A stretch of 64,000 nucleotides of DNA from Mariannaea sp. PMI_226 (lineage: Eukaryota > Ascomycota > Sordariomycetes > Hypocreales > Nectriaceae). The position numbers and the translations under genes are program-made. Under the pieces are notes generated by a model. That model saw nothing but the letters and a program-made list of their open reading frames with translations. It ran no database searches and was not told where the DNA came from. Every line of letters begins with the position of its first letter. The first letter of the stretch is position 1. This document shows, in pieces, positions 9,450 through 20,395 of the stretch. The stretch is taken from contig JANFOG010000006.1 of assembly GCA_024336345.1 (NCBI GenBank), positions 1,612,001-1,676,000 on the forward strand, written 5' to 3'.

Positions 9450-11951
9450 TTACACCATCTCGACTGATTTGGAAGCCTTGGACTTGCTTCGCATTCGACC
9501 GCCAAAGATACGTGCCCGGCTCTCTGTTGCGCTGCTCACTCGCTCCATAGCAGACGAACTTGCTCGGGGCGATGCTTCTTTCTCAGCCTTGACACCATTC
9601 CCCTTCTCCCTGATAGAGGCCAACCGATGTGCATGAAGGTGCTCTTTCCGATTCTCAAACACGTCCTGAAAGTCGTGCAAAGATGCATCAGCAGGCCTTC
9701 GATCTGCTTGGTCAATCATTTCAGCCTTTGTTGTGCTCGTCGAGAGTGACCTGGAGACAGGAGGCCCCTCGTGAGTATCTGGCGGTTGATCCTTTGCATA
9801 ACTTGGCGGAGGTGGCATGCTCGTCCAGTACATAGGGTGGTCGCGGCTGCCACCAGGTTCGACCCGGAGAGGCGACTGGATACCAAGTTCCACCATTTGG
9901 GACATGAGCTCGATACAGAACTTATTATGTCGGTTGAGACGTAAAAGTTCGTTCTGGAAGTTGCTCTTGTGGAAGAAGACAATGCTTATCGTGCAAGACC
10001 GTACGTCTTCGAGTATGCTGAGCTCGCTGATGATGCGAGGCTGATAATCGCGCTTGTTGGCCAGGCAAAAATTAAGCATCCGGGCCTTGAGCTCCTCAAT
10101 AACATTGGATGGAGTACCAAAGCGTATCCTGAGTTGAATCGGGTCGGCTAGGCCATTGGAGCGTCGCTGATTGAGGATGAAAAGGGTGTTGAGTATGGAG
10201 TTGGGCGCCTGTACAATGTGGCCCTGCATCTTCTTAAATTCGGTGTAGAGAAGGGAGATTTCAGTGACGTAATAATCATCTCCCATCATCAAATCACCAG
10301 TAGAGCCGTACACTTTGACACGATCGCCAACATCAAAGGGATGCTTGACAAAGACGAAAATGATTGACTGAAGAAACTCCTGTGCCGTGGCCTGCAGCAG
10401 CCATGAAAGACCCAGTACCACCGTTCCCGCTGAGCCAAGAGCTGCTGCCGCAGATCCAGATAGAATGGAAATAAAGACGACCACGCTAATAACAAAGATG
10501 ATAAAGAGGAAGACTTTGTCCAGTTTCTGAATGACTGAATCCAAATCTTTTAAGGAGGCAGCAATCGCCTTCTTCTCCAAGTGAATTTCATTACAAACAG
10601 CTTCCATCTCCTCAAGAGAGATATCGCCATTCATGTCTTTATCAAACATAGCAAAGGCTGCCTCGGCTTCCTCCTCGGCGGTGAAAACAGTCTGCAAGTC
10701 TTCAAGTAAAACAAGGTCTCGTCCCGGCTTAGCTGTACTCCTGTAAATGAGTCGGGCAAGCGTATGGGCGGATGCAGTGGTTCGCAGCAATTCGTAAACG
10801 ACTTTTCGAGGGTGATTTTTATCAACCTTGCGACCGATCAAATCGTTTCCTACACGGCCAGCGACATAGCCGACCTTGTTCCAAGCTTGCCGAGCGTTAT
10901 CCTGCAGTGTCTGCATCGGGGTCTGCGTACCGCTGGCGGCCGTACTCCCCCCACGCTGCCAGAAGTAATCAGGCTCTTCGTTATGTGTCCTAGCGTGCTC
11001 AAAAAGCTGAACAAGTTGTTGTATGTCAGACTTATTGTTGTCGATGCGGGTCGCATACGTTCTCTGGTGGAATGAGGTGGCTATCCATTGAATCAGGATC
11101 TTTTCCACAAAGTTGAGCGTCGCCATTGTGAAGAGGGCGATGATAACCTTGTTTACAATGCCAATCCAATCCTGATTTGCGTCATCTTTCTCCTTGCTGG
11201 GAACAGGTACGCGATGGTTATTGATTGTTGGCATAAAAGATACAAGGACTGCGAGCATCCAGAGAAATAGTGCCGTGGAGAACTCCAGCTGTGAACCGAT
11301 ATCTCTCCACTTGTTGGGTGTAGTTGATCCCAGAAGTTTGGAGGCTGTCTTAAAAGTTATTGGCAGCAGACTGGTTATCATCTTCGACACCCAAAAGGAG
11401 CCCCAGACTATCTCAAGCCAGATTCCAAACCACATGATGTAAACGCCACCTTTACCGCCCACAGCTCGGTTCGATTTACGAAATGCAAGTGCGCCGAGGA
11501 GGACTGGGACTAGCAGAAGAGCAGCACCTGGAATAAGGTATACTAGGTACCGAAAGAAACGGGGAAACTTTCGAAGAAACAACCATAGTTTAACCAAGGC
11601 GGCATCGTTGTCTCTTCTGTCTTCATTATGTGCTGGATCAGATGGCATGGGTTGATTGAAAGCATCTTCAGGTTCGGCATGATGAACGCGTTTGGAGTGT
11701 GAATCCTCCTCAGCGGAAACAGCTTGCTCGATGCGTAGAAGCTCAAGGTCGTCATTGAAGCGAGTCGCATTGGCGCGCTGTCCGGATGGTGACAGTGAGT
11801 CATTCGTGTCGGGGATGGCTGTCAGTGTGTTGAAGGTGTCGAGAGATGGGACTGAGTACTTTTCATGGCTGACGTTTTCTGGAGTAAAGGGATGTTTTTC
11901 GGATTGTGTGATGTCGCTCTGAAGTGGCGGAGGATCGTCTGTTCCTGCCAT
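9450..11951 (-). CDS. MscS-like mechanosensitive ion channel with EF-hand
   Basis: An intronless 833-residue protein starts at the ATG at 11951 (MAGTDDPPPL). After a ~120-residue disordered N-terminus there are several hydrophobic segments (YLVYLIPGAALLLVPVLLG, then three or four more). An EF-hand loop follows near residue 437 (FDKDMNGDISLEEME; Ca ligands D, D, N, D, E). Next come two membrane helices, including the MscS pore-like segment around residue 500 (small-residue rich, AAAALGSAGTVVLGLSWLL), and the MscS beta domain (HPFDVGDRVKVYG). The C-terminal tail is basic and Ser-rich. This is the domain order of the fungal Msy1/Msy2 family, ER or organelle channels involved in Ca2+ handling during hypo-osmotic shock. 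Calcium sensing by the EF-hand is known for the family; the membrane location here is inferred. Confidence 0.92.
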   Translation of the reverse strand: MAGTDDPPPLQSDITQSEKHPFTPENVSHEKYSVPSLDTFNTLTAIPDTNDSLSPSGQRANATRFNDDLELLRIEQAVSAEEDSHSKRVHHAEPEDAFNQPMPSDPAHNEDRRDNDAALVKLWLFLRKFPRFFRYLVYLIPGAALLLVPVLLGALAFRKSNRAVGGKGGVYIMWFGIWLEIVWGSFWVSKMITSLLPITFKTASKLLGSTTPNKWRDIGSQLEFSTALFLWMLAVLVSFMPTINNHRVPVPSKEKDDANQDWIGIVNKVIIALFTMATLNFVEKILIQWIATSFHQRTYATRIDNNKSDIQQLVQLFEHARTHNEEPDYFWQRGGSTAASGTQTPMQTLQDNARQAWNKVGYVAGRVGNDLIGRKVDKNHPRKVVYELLRTTASAHTLARLIYRSTAKPGRDLVLLEDLQTVFTAEEEAEAAFAMFDKDMNGDISLEEMEAVCNEIHLEKKAIAASLKDLDSVIQKLDKVFLFIIFVISVVVFISILSGSAAAALGSAGTVVLGLSWLLQATAQEFLQSIIFVFVKHPFDVGDRVKVYGSTGDLMMGDDYYVTEISLLYTEFKKMQGHIVQAPNSILNTLFILNQRRSNGLADPIQLRIRFGTPSNVIEELKARMLNFCLANKRDYQPRIISELSILEDVRSCTISIVFFHKSNFQNELLRLNRHNKFCIELMSQMVELGIQSPLRVEPGGSRDHPMYWTSMPPPPSYAKDQPPDTHEGPPVSRSLSTSTTKAEMIDQADRRPADASLHDFQDVFENRKEHLHAHRLASIREKGNGVKAEKEASPRASSSAMERVSSATESRARIFGGRMRSKSKASKSVEMV

Positions 11952-12418
11952 GGTGGCCAAAGAATTTGTCCCCTATCTGGAATGGGACCCTTGAGTATTT
12001 TGACAGGATTCAGTTGTAATCCGTCTTATGAATTATTGGTTAAGAGGTGGCATGAATTCAGACTCGTTGATAAAACAGGAAGCAGGTTGGAGAACAAGGA
12101 ATAGCAACATGTATGTAAAGAGGGTGAATGATCGGCCGTAGCATCGACAATAATATCAATCAGGGGAAGCTTTAAGGTCTTCTCTGCATAATGTGATCAA
12201 GTGTAGCTGGTAGAGAATGGCGTTGCAAAGAGTCGTCCCAACTGCACTTGTTGTCAGGAGCCCTTCTTATATGAAGCAGCGAGCAAGCCCTGGTTAGGAA
12301 CAGGCTGATGCACGTAAATTGGCTGGGTACAAATGATTGGAGGATCAAGATGACAATGGGAGACGGGGAGACATTTTAAAGCCTCAAGAAATCACATAAT
12401 TAAGGTAAGGTAAGGTAG
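11952..12418. other. Intergenic region, promoter side of the channel gene
   Basis: This contains the upstream region of the channel gene and the 3' flank of the small gene ending at 12419. A GGTAA-type pentamer repeat (GGTAAGGTAAGGTA) occurs at about 12404-12417. Nothing else was seen. Confidence 0.5.
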
Positions 12419-13118
12419 CTACTTAAACATCGAGATCAAGATGGGAGGCAAGACGTACGGGTCCAGGATAAACTTGGCTCGGGAAAGAGGGAAAATGGGC
12501 CGGTGTATCCACAGTTTTTGCTGCTTGGCCCATTCTTCGATTGCCAGGAATCTTTGAGATCCATCTTCGCCCATGCCCTGCACCATCTGATGTTTTCCTC
12601 CACTTAATACGCTCATTCCGACTCCAGAGTCGAGACGGATATGCTGGGCTACCTGGGAAAGTTGCGGGTCGTGTTGGTCCGAACAGAAGTATACAGAATG
12701 GGGTGGAGCCGCCGGACCAGGGCCAGGACTACATATCCACGGACATGCGACCGAATCCCTGAGGGTCACAGGCATCATCGACACTGAGATACGGAGCTTG
12801 GTTACTTGGAAAGGAGTAGAAACTCGGAGCATCCAAACTGGAAAAGCCGAGGGTGCCACAGTACAGGAGTAGTGAGCGTGGCAGTCTTTACCTTCTCTTG
12901 CTAGGGCCTCGTGTTGCATCGGCAATCGGTATATCGAGCGATCGAGTGCATGGTAGGAAACATTCCATGTGCCTAGAGAAGAGTCCATTTGTTAGGAAGA
13001 ATGTGCCATCACCTCGGTTTGTATTAGCACCATCCCAAAACTGAAGAGTCGAGCCCACCACACACTCACTCCCACGCGGGAGCCTGTCACTGTCACTTGG
13101 GGTGGTGTGGATGGTCAT
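12419..13118 (-). CDS. Hypothetical spliced protein of ~182-200 residues
   Basis: The exon model on the minus strand is 13070-13118 and 12419-12972, joined across a 97-bp intron (GTGAGTG...CCTAAC...CTCTAG). A second, in-frame 54-bp intron is possible at 12838-12891 (GTAAAG...TTTTCCAG), so 182 or 200 residues are predicted. The first splice joins two different frames into one continuous sequence: MTIHTTPSDSDRLPRG then STWNVSYHALDRSIYRLP. The protein is mixed alpha/beta-like, with a Gly/Pro-rich middle (CSPGPGPAAPPHSVYFCSDQ) and no signal peptide or membrane segment. I do not recognise the family. Consensus splice sites with a well-placed branch point, plus protein-like composition, are the support. 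The main alternative is a chance ORF. Confidence 0.5.
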
Positions 13119-14856
13119 GTCAGGGTCTCATTGCTACGGAGTAATCACTTCGACGCGCAACAGCCGTATCCAAACGCCAATCATTACCGATAACGGTATC
13201 CTGCCAACGCACTGAGAGAATTTCCCAATGCTATCATGATCATCTTCACTCATACTGCAAGTGTTGGGAGATTCGCCATCAGGGATTTAGCGTTGGACCA
13301 CCGGTGACGTCATTCGACTGCGGATTGCTCATTGTTTGGATGAAGTTTGAGGCGAGTGTCTTGTCAAAGAGATATGATGTAACTAGAAAAATTTTCCTTC
13401 ATTTCGTTTCCTCCTCTTACATAGTGTCTTTTTTTCTTTTCTCCGACCTTATTACTACTTCTAATGTACTGAACTAGAATGCAACACGGAATAATATCTA
13501 CGTCTACGGCCGTGGTGGTTGCATGTCCTAATTAGTTGATAGTTGACCATTTTGAACTGGTGTGGGAGCTGAGCACATTTTCCCCTGCATTCCCGCAGAG
13601 ACATGAACGAACCAAGGCACCATCTCCTCCAAGACCGTCTCCAGCCATGTGCATCTCCCCCGCTATCATGAGGAGCATCCAGTCCGCTTCCAGGGCACAG
13701 ATTGTGAAACCATGCACTTGAGGACGCGCACCATTTGCCACACACAAGCAGCAAGTTGTCGATGCAATGTAGGTACTATGTACCTATAGCAGGCAGACTT
13801 TTTCCAGTGCGCTCCAGGAACCAGAGGATTTTTGATAAGAGCGGACACCAATCCATATATCCCTAACGCCACTAATCAAAGAGGACCACGCTGGAACTTC
13901 AAGAATCTAGACCCCTGACAGAACTCAATTATAACCACAATGTTGAGATAAGGGGAAACTGGGAACATAAGAGATAAAAATGGTCTGGCATGAAAATGCC
14001 TTGCTCCGAGGTCCCTCCAAGAGACCCTGCGACAAAGATAAGGCGCACAGTCCAGTTCATTGTACGTCCCTTCTACTTAGAAAACCTGATTCTGTAAATG
14101 CATGCTGTGAAAATTGGATCAGAAGAGTGGGCAACGTCAATCCACTATATGCACCTCAACGTAAGAAATTATGCACGGCAGAGCCAGGGTCTTCTCTGCT
14201 CACTTCCATAATGGTTTAGGATGAAGATAGAGCAAAATACAGTAAGTACTTCACACACCTATTCCGTACCTTAATTCAAAACTATCGAAGATGACCTTTT
14301 CTTGTAATTTTAGTGGTCAAGAAACGTGCCAATCGCACTCTCGATGAGTATCAATCCTCAATCAGGTATATCAGCTCGGTAGACTTTCGAATTCTAGTCC
14401 TCTTTCTCAATACAAACTGTCACCAACATAGTCCTTACTTCTGGTGACTCCACGAATTCGCGGACCCGGAAGAAACAAACAAAGAAAATAACTATGATAT
14501 CTCTCTCCGAAGGGTTGACCCAAATTCTTAGCTCCCAAGTCTGGAATAACTGATTGAGAGAAAGCAAGTTGCGTGCTGACAATTGGTATATCTGAGACGA
14601 AAAATGACCTCTACAAAGTATTCCCACTGTCGCAACTAATTTTTAATGCTCGGCATCATTGGGTTCTCCGCCGCCGATTATTTCCAGCTTTTCATCCTCC
14701 ATATGCGGCTTCGATCCCCTGCAGGACACATCAGTCATCCCACTCTGGCACCTCTTGAACGTCACTAAGGCAAGGATACTACCAAATCTGTCGCCTCTAT
14801 GGGCGCTCTATTTTCTGTCTACATACGTATGGTATCCACACCGAAAATCAAATCAT
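13119..14856. other. Intergenic region between a hypothetical gene and the glucosidase gene
   Basis: This contains one TACGGAGTA motif (13135-13143). Several ORFs of 60-97 codons on both strands show no recognisable protein features. It probably contains the promoter of the hypothetical gene and the 3' region of the glucosidase gene. Confidence 0.4.
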
Positions 14857-17809
14857 CTACGCAAGCTTAATGCTCCAGTCTGCTCCGATCTTGACTCCGA
14901 CCCTGCCTACCGTTGCAAATGCGGCTCGGCCTCCCTTGGCAGCGTGGTATTGCACCTTAGCCGACCAAGTTTGACCTTCCGACTCTACCTGAACCTCTTT
15001 CTGGTTCCATGAGGCTGGTGCACCGACCAAGATGATCTTATCGACGTGAACATCTTCCATGGCCTTGAGCCATTGGCCAGCCTTAATTGACTGGGTGTCT
15101 CGTCCTTCAGTGTCGACTGAGGCGAGGACGTTGTTGTGAAGGCTAAATCGGCGGTGGATGTACTGGCCTTGCTCGTAATCAAACGAGTCTCCGTCGTCAA
15201 TATACAAGTCACCCCCCGCAGTTCCGGCTTTGGAAACGGAAACGACCAGAGTGTAGTCATCAAAACGCATCATGGCGCTCGACCGGCGTGGGATGTCACG
15301 ACGCGGAATAATGTGGCCACCTCGCATGAGCATCGGGATGCGATCCAGCGGTGCCTGCACCGTCAGATGCTTACCCTTCTGAGTCTTCTGCGTATCGTAG
15401 GTGAAGTAATCATAGTAGACCTCCCCGTCGGGAATCCAAATATCAGCTGAGAATTTATCCTTCTCCACCACGGGCTTCACCAAGATGCCAGTTGATCCGA
15501 GGAAGAATTGGTCGTGGATCGGAAAGCCAGCCTCTTCAGACGGGTGAGTCCAAAACATGGGTCGAATTATTGGGTACCCGGCTCGATTGGCCTCGAAGAA
15601 GGCAGTATACCAGGCTGGGAGCAGGCTATAACGCAGTCGTAAAGCGGCCGTGACGATCTGGGTGTATGGCTCGCCGAGGAGATACGGCTCGCGACGACGA
15701 GAATCAATATGAGCGTGGGCTCGGAAGAAAGGGTAAAAAGCACCAGCCTGATACCACCGAGCCTGCAAGTCCTTGTCCGGGTTGCCAAAGAAGCCACCGA
15801 CATCAGCACCAGCAAAGGGGAATCCAGAAATTCCTTGGTTCATAACCATAGGGATGGACTCTGCCAGGTGGGACCACTCGGCTTGGTTATCGCCAGTCCA
15901 CATAGCGCCCAGTCTCTGAGAGCCCGAGTAGAATGATCGGGTCAAAACAAACGGGCGTCGAAGTTCACCCTTCTTGCGGGATAGCATTGCCTGGAAGGTT
16001 GCGTTTTGGAATGTGAGTCCATTAAGATTGTGAACGTCGCGATGTTCCCAGTTTCCGAAGTGAATGTTATCTTTGGGCATAGTAGTCTCGGGACCGTTGA
16101 ACACCGAAGGCTCGTTCATGTCGTTCCAAATGAAGGTGTTCTCCAGAGTTCCCTTGAATGAATCATATTTGAAGAGAGTCTTCCAAAACTCAATAGCCTT
16201 GGGGTTGAAACAATCGATCCAATTCGAGGAGCCTGGCCAGCACCATCCTTCATAAGTTTTGTCCTCCTTGTTGTGTACGGCAAGGTCCTGAGAAATCAGT
16301 CCCTTATGAACGCTATACGTATCCAGGTTCTTGATATGGGGGTCGATGAGGACGACTAGGTTCCGTCCATGGTCGGCAAGTTGCTGGCCCATTCCGATCG
16401 GGTCGGAAAATGAGTGAGGCTCCCAGGTGAAATACTTTCGATCGTCGGTATACTCGAGATCCAGCCAGATGACATCATATGGAATTCTATCCTTGTCCAT
16501 CTTGCGGTCGACATCCTTGACATCGTCATCAGAGATGTAGTTCCATCGGCACTGATGGTATCCAATAGCAAACTCCTGGGGCATGGCTGTATAACCTGTC
16601 AACTCGCCATATGTCTTGGTCAGATCGGCGGGTGTAGGTCCCATCAGCACAAACACATCAAGGATACCTGCTTCCGAGATCCAGTGCGTGTAGGTGTTCA
16701 TCTTCTGGCCAGACCCAAGGCTCAAGGGGTTACCAGCACTCTTGCCCTTGGTAATATCAACCCAGGTCTCAGCAACGTTCAACCAGAAAACACCCACAGA
16801 AGAGTCCTTGCGGTGTGCTTGCATGAAGGGAATGGATCCATACAAGGTCATTGGGCTATCCAAGATGTATTCAAACACGTCAGTGTTGTACATGCGGTAC
16901 GGCTCATCGAAATTGCCATCACCACCACGGGTCTGTCTCAAAGAAAGAGGGCCAGTGTGCTCAGGGAGACCAAAAACATGCTCATAGCCCGGGAATTCAA
17001 TATCCAGTGCGATACTCTCCGGGCCACGGGGCTTAGTATCGGTGTTGCCGCCAAAGGTCTCTTCCCACCAGGTCTTTTCTTCCTCAGGAACTTCTTCGTT
17101 GTCGCCTCTCTCAATCTTTGGGCGCCAATGCTCCATATTGAGCATGCCTCGGCTGTTGAACTTGACATGCGAAGCCCCATCACGCATGAAATCTACCTCG
17201 AAGGGTGAAAATTTGATAACAGCCTCATACTTGGAATCGGGTCCGTATTTGATATTCAGCTGAGAGCCATCTTGGAATGAGACTTTAGCATCCTTGTCAA
17301 GCTCGAGACCTCCAACGAGAACCCAGCTATCCGCCTCATTGTATCTCTCCTTCCTGACAGGGCTGTTGTCTCGTAGGACAATATCCTTGTTTCGTCGCTT
17401 TTCTTCGTCAAGAGTAACTCGAGCGGTGCCAGACTGGAGAAAGGAGATCGTCAGGGGAAGGTTGACTGTTTCACCTTGTTCGTTGACTGTTTTGACAATC
17501 ATAGCCTGGAGTTGACCATTGCTGAAGGAGGTTGAGTCGGGGACGATATTGTAAGGCGACACCCAGTTCGAGCCCTGGGAGATGGCATTGTCGGCGTAGG
17601 CGCGGTTTCGATTGCAGAAACCTGACTGGCTGCACTTCTTGAAGTCATGTTCCTTGACAGCAGCTGCAAGAATTGTCAAAATCAACACTATTACGGATGG
17701 TTACTATATGCTCTTTCAGCGTACCAGCAGGTCCAAGTAGACATAACAACGCTCCAACGATGAATAGCAGTGCTGTCCATCTACAGGACAAGCCCGTGGT
17801 CGGCCTCAT
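14857..17809 (-). CDS. Glucosidase II catalytic (alpha) subunit, GH31
   Basis: Two exons are inferred: 17725-17809 and 14857-17663. The intron is 61 bp (GTACGC...TTGCAG), and the product is 963 residues. Exon 1 encodes a signal peptide (TALLFIVGALLCLLGPAAA); the mature N-terminus matches the glucosidase II start (KEHDFKKCSQSGFCNRNR). The GH31 catalytic signature WNDMNEPSVF, with the Asp nucleophile at about residue 541, and the ADVGGFFGNPD acid/base region are intact. In the ER lumen this subunit removes the two inner alpha-1,3-glucose residues from N-glycans, working with a beta subunit that holds it in the ER and controlling the calnexin cycle. There is no HDEL at the C-terminus, as expected for the alpha subunit. 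Length is normal for the family. It is transcribed divergently from the nucleoside diphosphate kinase gene. Confidence 0.95.
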
Positions 17810-18565
17810 GTTGGAGCGGGCGGTCAACGACCGAGAGAGATGAAGCAAGCTAAGTTCGGAAGAAAGAAAAGGGTCGGATTTGTTTTCAAGGGAAGGACAT
17901 TTAAAACAAATTATATTTTAATTCCAGACCACGCAGTACGTGAAGCCTGTGGAGGATGCGCAAGAGTATCGGTTTGTCGACTCGGCCGGCGCGGGCTGCA
18001 ATGTCTACCAAAAGTCAAGCTGTCCCTTGGCCAGTTTAGTCTGACCAAAGAGCTCTACTCCTAAACCGGATTAGTGTCCATGAGCCGACAAAGGGGTTGT
18101 GGAGTCAGGAGGGATGGAGGGGCATGACCGCGTTATTCAAATAATTACAGTACTGCCTCAACATAACGATATTCTCCTGTCCCTGACCGCCAGGTTCAGA
18201 ACACTGCAGATTGATTTTTGTGCACTGTACAACTGGGCAAGCTTCATAACCTTGACTAATTCCGAATTGAGTTCAAGATCCAACAGTCACTATCGGGAAG
18301 CACTATTGGTATCTTTCGTTGTTTTTAAATTTCTTGTATTCTCTGTTGGCCAAGTTATTTAGTACCCGTCCATTCACTGATTTGCTTCGTGTTCCGTTCC
18401 GGATACCAATAGCACACATATCCTCCTCTTCCCAGGGCCCAACAAGCTGATTACCCGTTCTCTCGCATCGAAGTTTTGAAGCTAACCATCTCCTTGTCAC
18501 GTGTCAGTACGAATTGAATCTTACTACGCACTGTGTCAATTCTCTCTGGCAGCTACCAACTCATC
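17810..18565. other. Divergent promoter region, glucosidase II / nucleoside diphosphate kinase
   Basis: This ~750 bp lies between two divergently transcribed genes and should contain both promoters. A short ORF on the plus strand (17840-18064) looks incidental. No obvious TATA element was found close to either start. Confidence 0.5.
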
Positions 18566-18823
18566 ATGGCCAACGACAACCAACCCGATCCACCCCACCA
18601 AAACAGAGAGGACCCCGCTTCACACACTGAGCAGAGCAACCCAATACGGAAGGCTACCGAGAATCAGCCACCGCTGATTTTTATCCTACTATTCTTCCTC
18701 CTAGCTTTTTACTTCTTTTTCTCTCCCCTCTCCAGCCCTGAAACCCCTTCAGTCGTTCCGCACTCTCAACCTACCTCAATCTCTCCAGTAGTCATCCCAG
18801 ACACTTCTTCAAAACAGTCCACC

Positions 18824-19641
18824 ATGTCTTCCACCGAGCAGACGTGAGCTACCCCGCCATCCCACCCCTCATCTACTCAGCTGTATTCTAACGATGTTGC
18901 TAGCTTCATTGCCATTAAGCCCGATGGTGTCCAGGTAAACATTGCTCATGTTGCAGCTTGCTCGGGTCAAGATACTTGAGACTGACCTCTTACTTTCACA
19001 GCGTGGCCTCGTTGGACCCATCATCTCTCGCTTCGAGAGCCGTGGGTAAGCTGCACCGTTACTTCAGTTTCTCGTACGTTTTCCTCTGTTCTAACCTGTG
19101 AATAGCTTCAAGCTTGCTGCCATCAAGCTCGTCACCCCCGGCAAGGAGCACCTTGAGAAGCACTGTTCGTAACCTCAGACTATCTCGACAGCTACGTTGT
19201 CCAGCTAACCGCTTCACAGACTCCGATCTCTCTGACAAGCCCTTCTTCAAGGGTCTGGTTGAGTGTATGTGAACTAAGTCTTAGTTATTATGGATTCAAT
19301 TCGCTCTAACAAACGCAACAGACATGAACTCTGGCCCCATCTGCGCCATGGTCTGGGAGGGCCGTGATGCCGTCAAGACTGGCCGTGGTAAGTTGAGCCA
19401 TCTCCTCCACACTTTGAGCGACAGCTGACACCGCTTCCTAGTCATCCTCGGTGCCACCAACCCCCTTGCCTCCGCCCCCGGCACCATCCGTGGTGACTAC
19501 GCCATCGATGTCGGCCGCAACGTCTGCCACGGTTCCGACTCCGTCGAGAACGCCAAGAAGGAGATTGCTCTCTGGTTCAAGGAGGGTGAGGTCCTCAGCT
19601 GGAAGTCCGCCCAGTTCGACTGGGTCTATGAGAAGGCTTAA
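18824..19641 (+). CDS. ndk1: Nucleoside diphosphate kinase
   Basis: Seven exons are inferred: 18824-18843, 18904-18934, 19002-19045, 19106-19164, 19220-19264, 19322-19387 and 19442-19641, giving 154 residues. The fourth intron has a less common GTTCGT donor. The product begins [20 protein letters not shown] and contains the active-site histidine in NVCHGSDS. The enzyme transfers the gamma-phosphate from ATP to other nucleoside diphosphates through that phosphohistidine; it is cytosolic and housekeeping (YNK1 / A. nidulans swoH family). Late exons are very rich in C-ending codons, which suggests high expression. The frame stays open upstream to an ATG at 18566 in strong context, which would add 86 residues including a hydrophobic segment (see findings). 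I annotate the conserved start and treat the extension as an alternative. Confidence 0.95.
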
Positions 19642-19783
19642 ATATGTCAATGGCTTGGCAATCCTAAATGATGCAATGAAGAAGTACATATATGGCTGAT
19701 GACTTTATGTCCCAATCGGTACAAAAATCAAAAGACGAAATCTTCTCAATAATTTTGAGCTGGCGAATGTTCGTGATGTTTAT

Positions 19784-20395
19784 TTAGGGCTTTCTCTTGA
19801 ATGCACCCTTGGCCTTTATAAGAATTCCAGCGAACCACGGTGTAGCCCACACGCTTCCTATTATTCGAATTGGAAGTAGAGCTTTTGTAATAGCGTAGGC
19901 GAGGGCAACTTCAACTATCACCTTGTAACGACTGTCGCCACTCTGCCAGCGCTCCAAGGCCTCTTCCTCCCTGAGCGGGGCGCCTGCTCTGTCCAACCCA
20001 TCTCTCGTCGCCGTATCCTCTTTGCTGAATCCAAACCAGCCTTTGCGTTTAAAGTATCTCTCGAAACGGCCAACGCCCTCTTCGACATAGCCACCAAAAT
20101 GCTGTGTCATGTAGGACACTGGAATGTAGTTGGTATAGTGAAAGAGGCCAAAAAGGCCCAGCAGTGGTACAATAGCCGTAAGTTCGTGCAAGATAAGGAA
20201 GGAGACGATGTGAGAGACAGGTGCATTGCGTAGCCCGTTGGGATATTTTTGTAGGCGGCGAGGAAGCTTTGCGGTAATCCTATCAATGCGGGAGGCCTGT
20301 GACGATTCTGTGCGCAAGGAAGGGCGGCAGACAAATGTGGTGGTTCGAGAGCGCAGTAATGGGCGACAATTGAAGTGAAATGGGTGGCGACGCAT
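19784..20395 (-). CDS. Small mitochondrial membrane protein, DUF1279/FAM210-like
   Basis: Single exon, 203 residues from the ATG at 20395; the frame extends upstream but without an earlier ATG. The N-terminus is rich in R, S and T without acids for ~45 residues, typical of a mitochondrial presequence. A hydrophobic segment follows (FLILHELTAIVPLLGLFGLFHY), then an amphipathic charged region, and a second hydrophobic stretch near the C-terminus (VALAYAITKALLPIRIIGSVWATPWFAG). This order matches the fungal DUF1279 family related to animal FAM210 proteins, thought to act at the mitochondrial inner membrane. The family match is from memory of the motif style, so it is tentative. The gene converges with the nucleoside diphosphate kinase gene, with about 140 bp between their stops. 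Confidence 0.75.
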   Translation of the reverse strand: MRRHPFHFNCRPLLRSRTTTFVCRPSLRTESSQASRIDRITAKLPRRLQKYPNGLRNAPVSHIVSFLILHELTAIVPLLGLFGLFHYTNYIPVSYMTQHFGGYVEEGVGRFERYFKRKGWFGFSKEDTATRDGLDRAGAPLREEEALERWQSGDSRYKVIVEVALAYAITKALLPIRIIGSVWATPWFAGILIKAKGAFKRKP

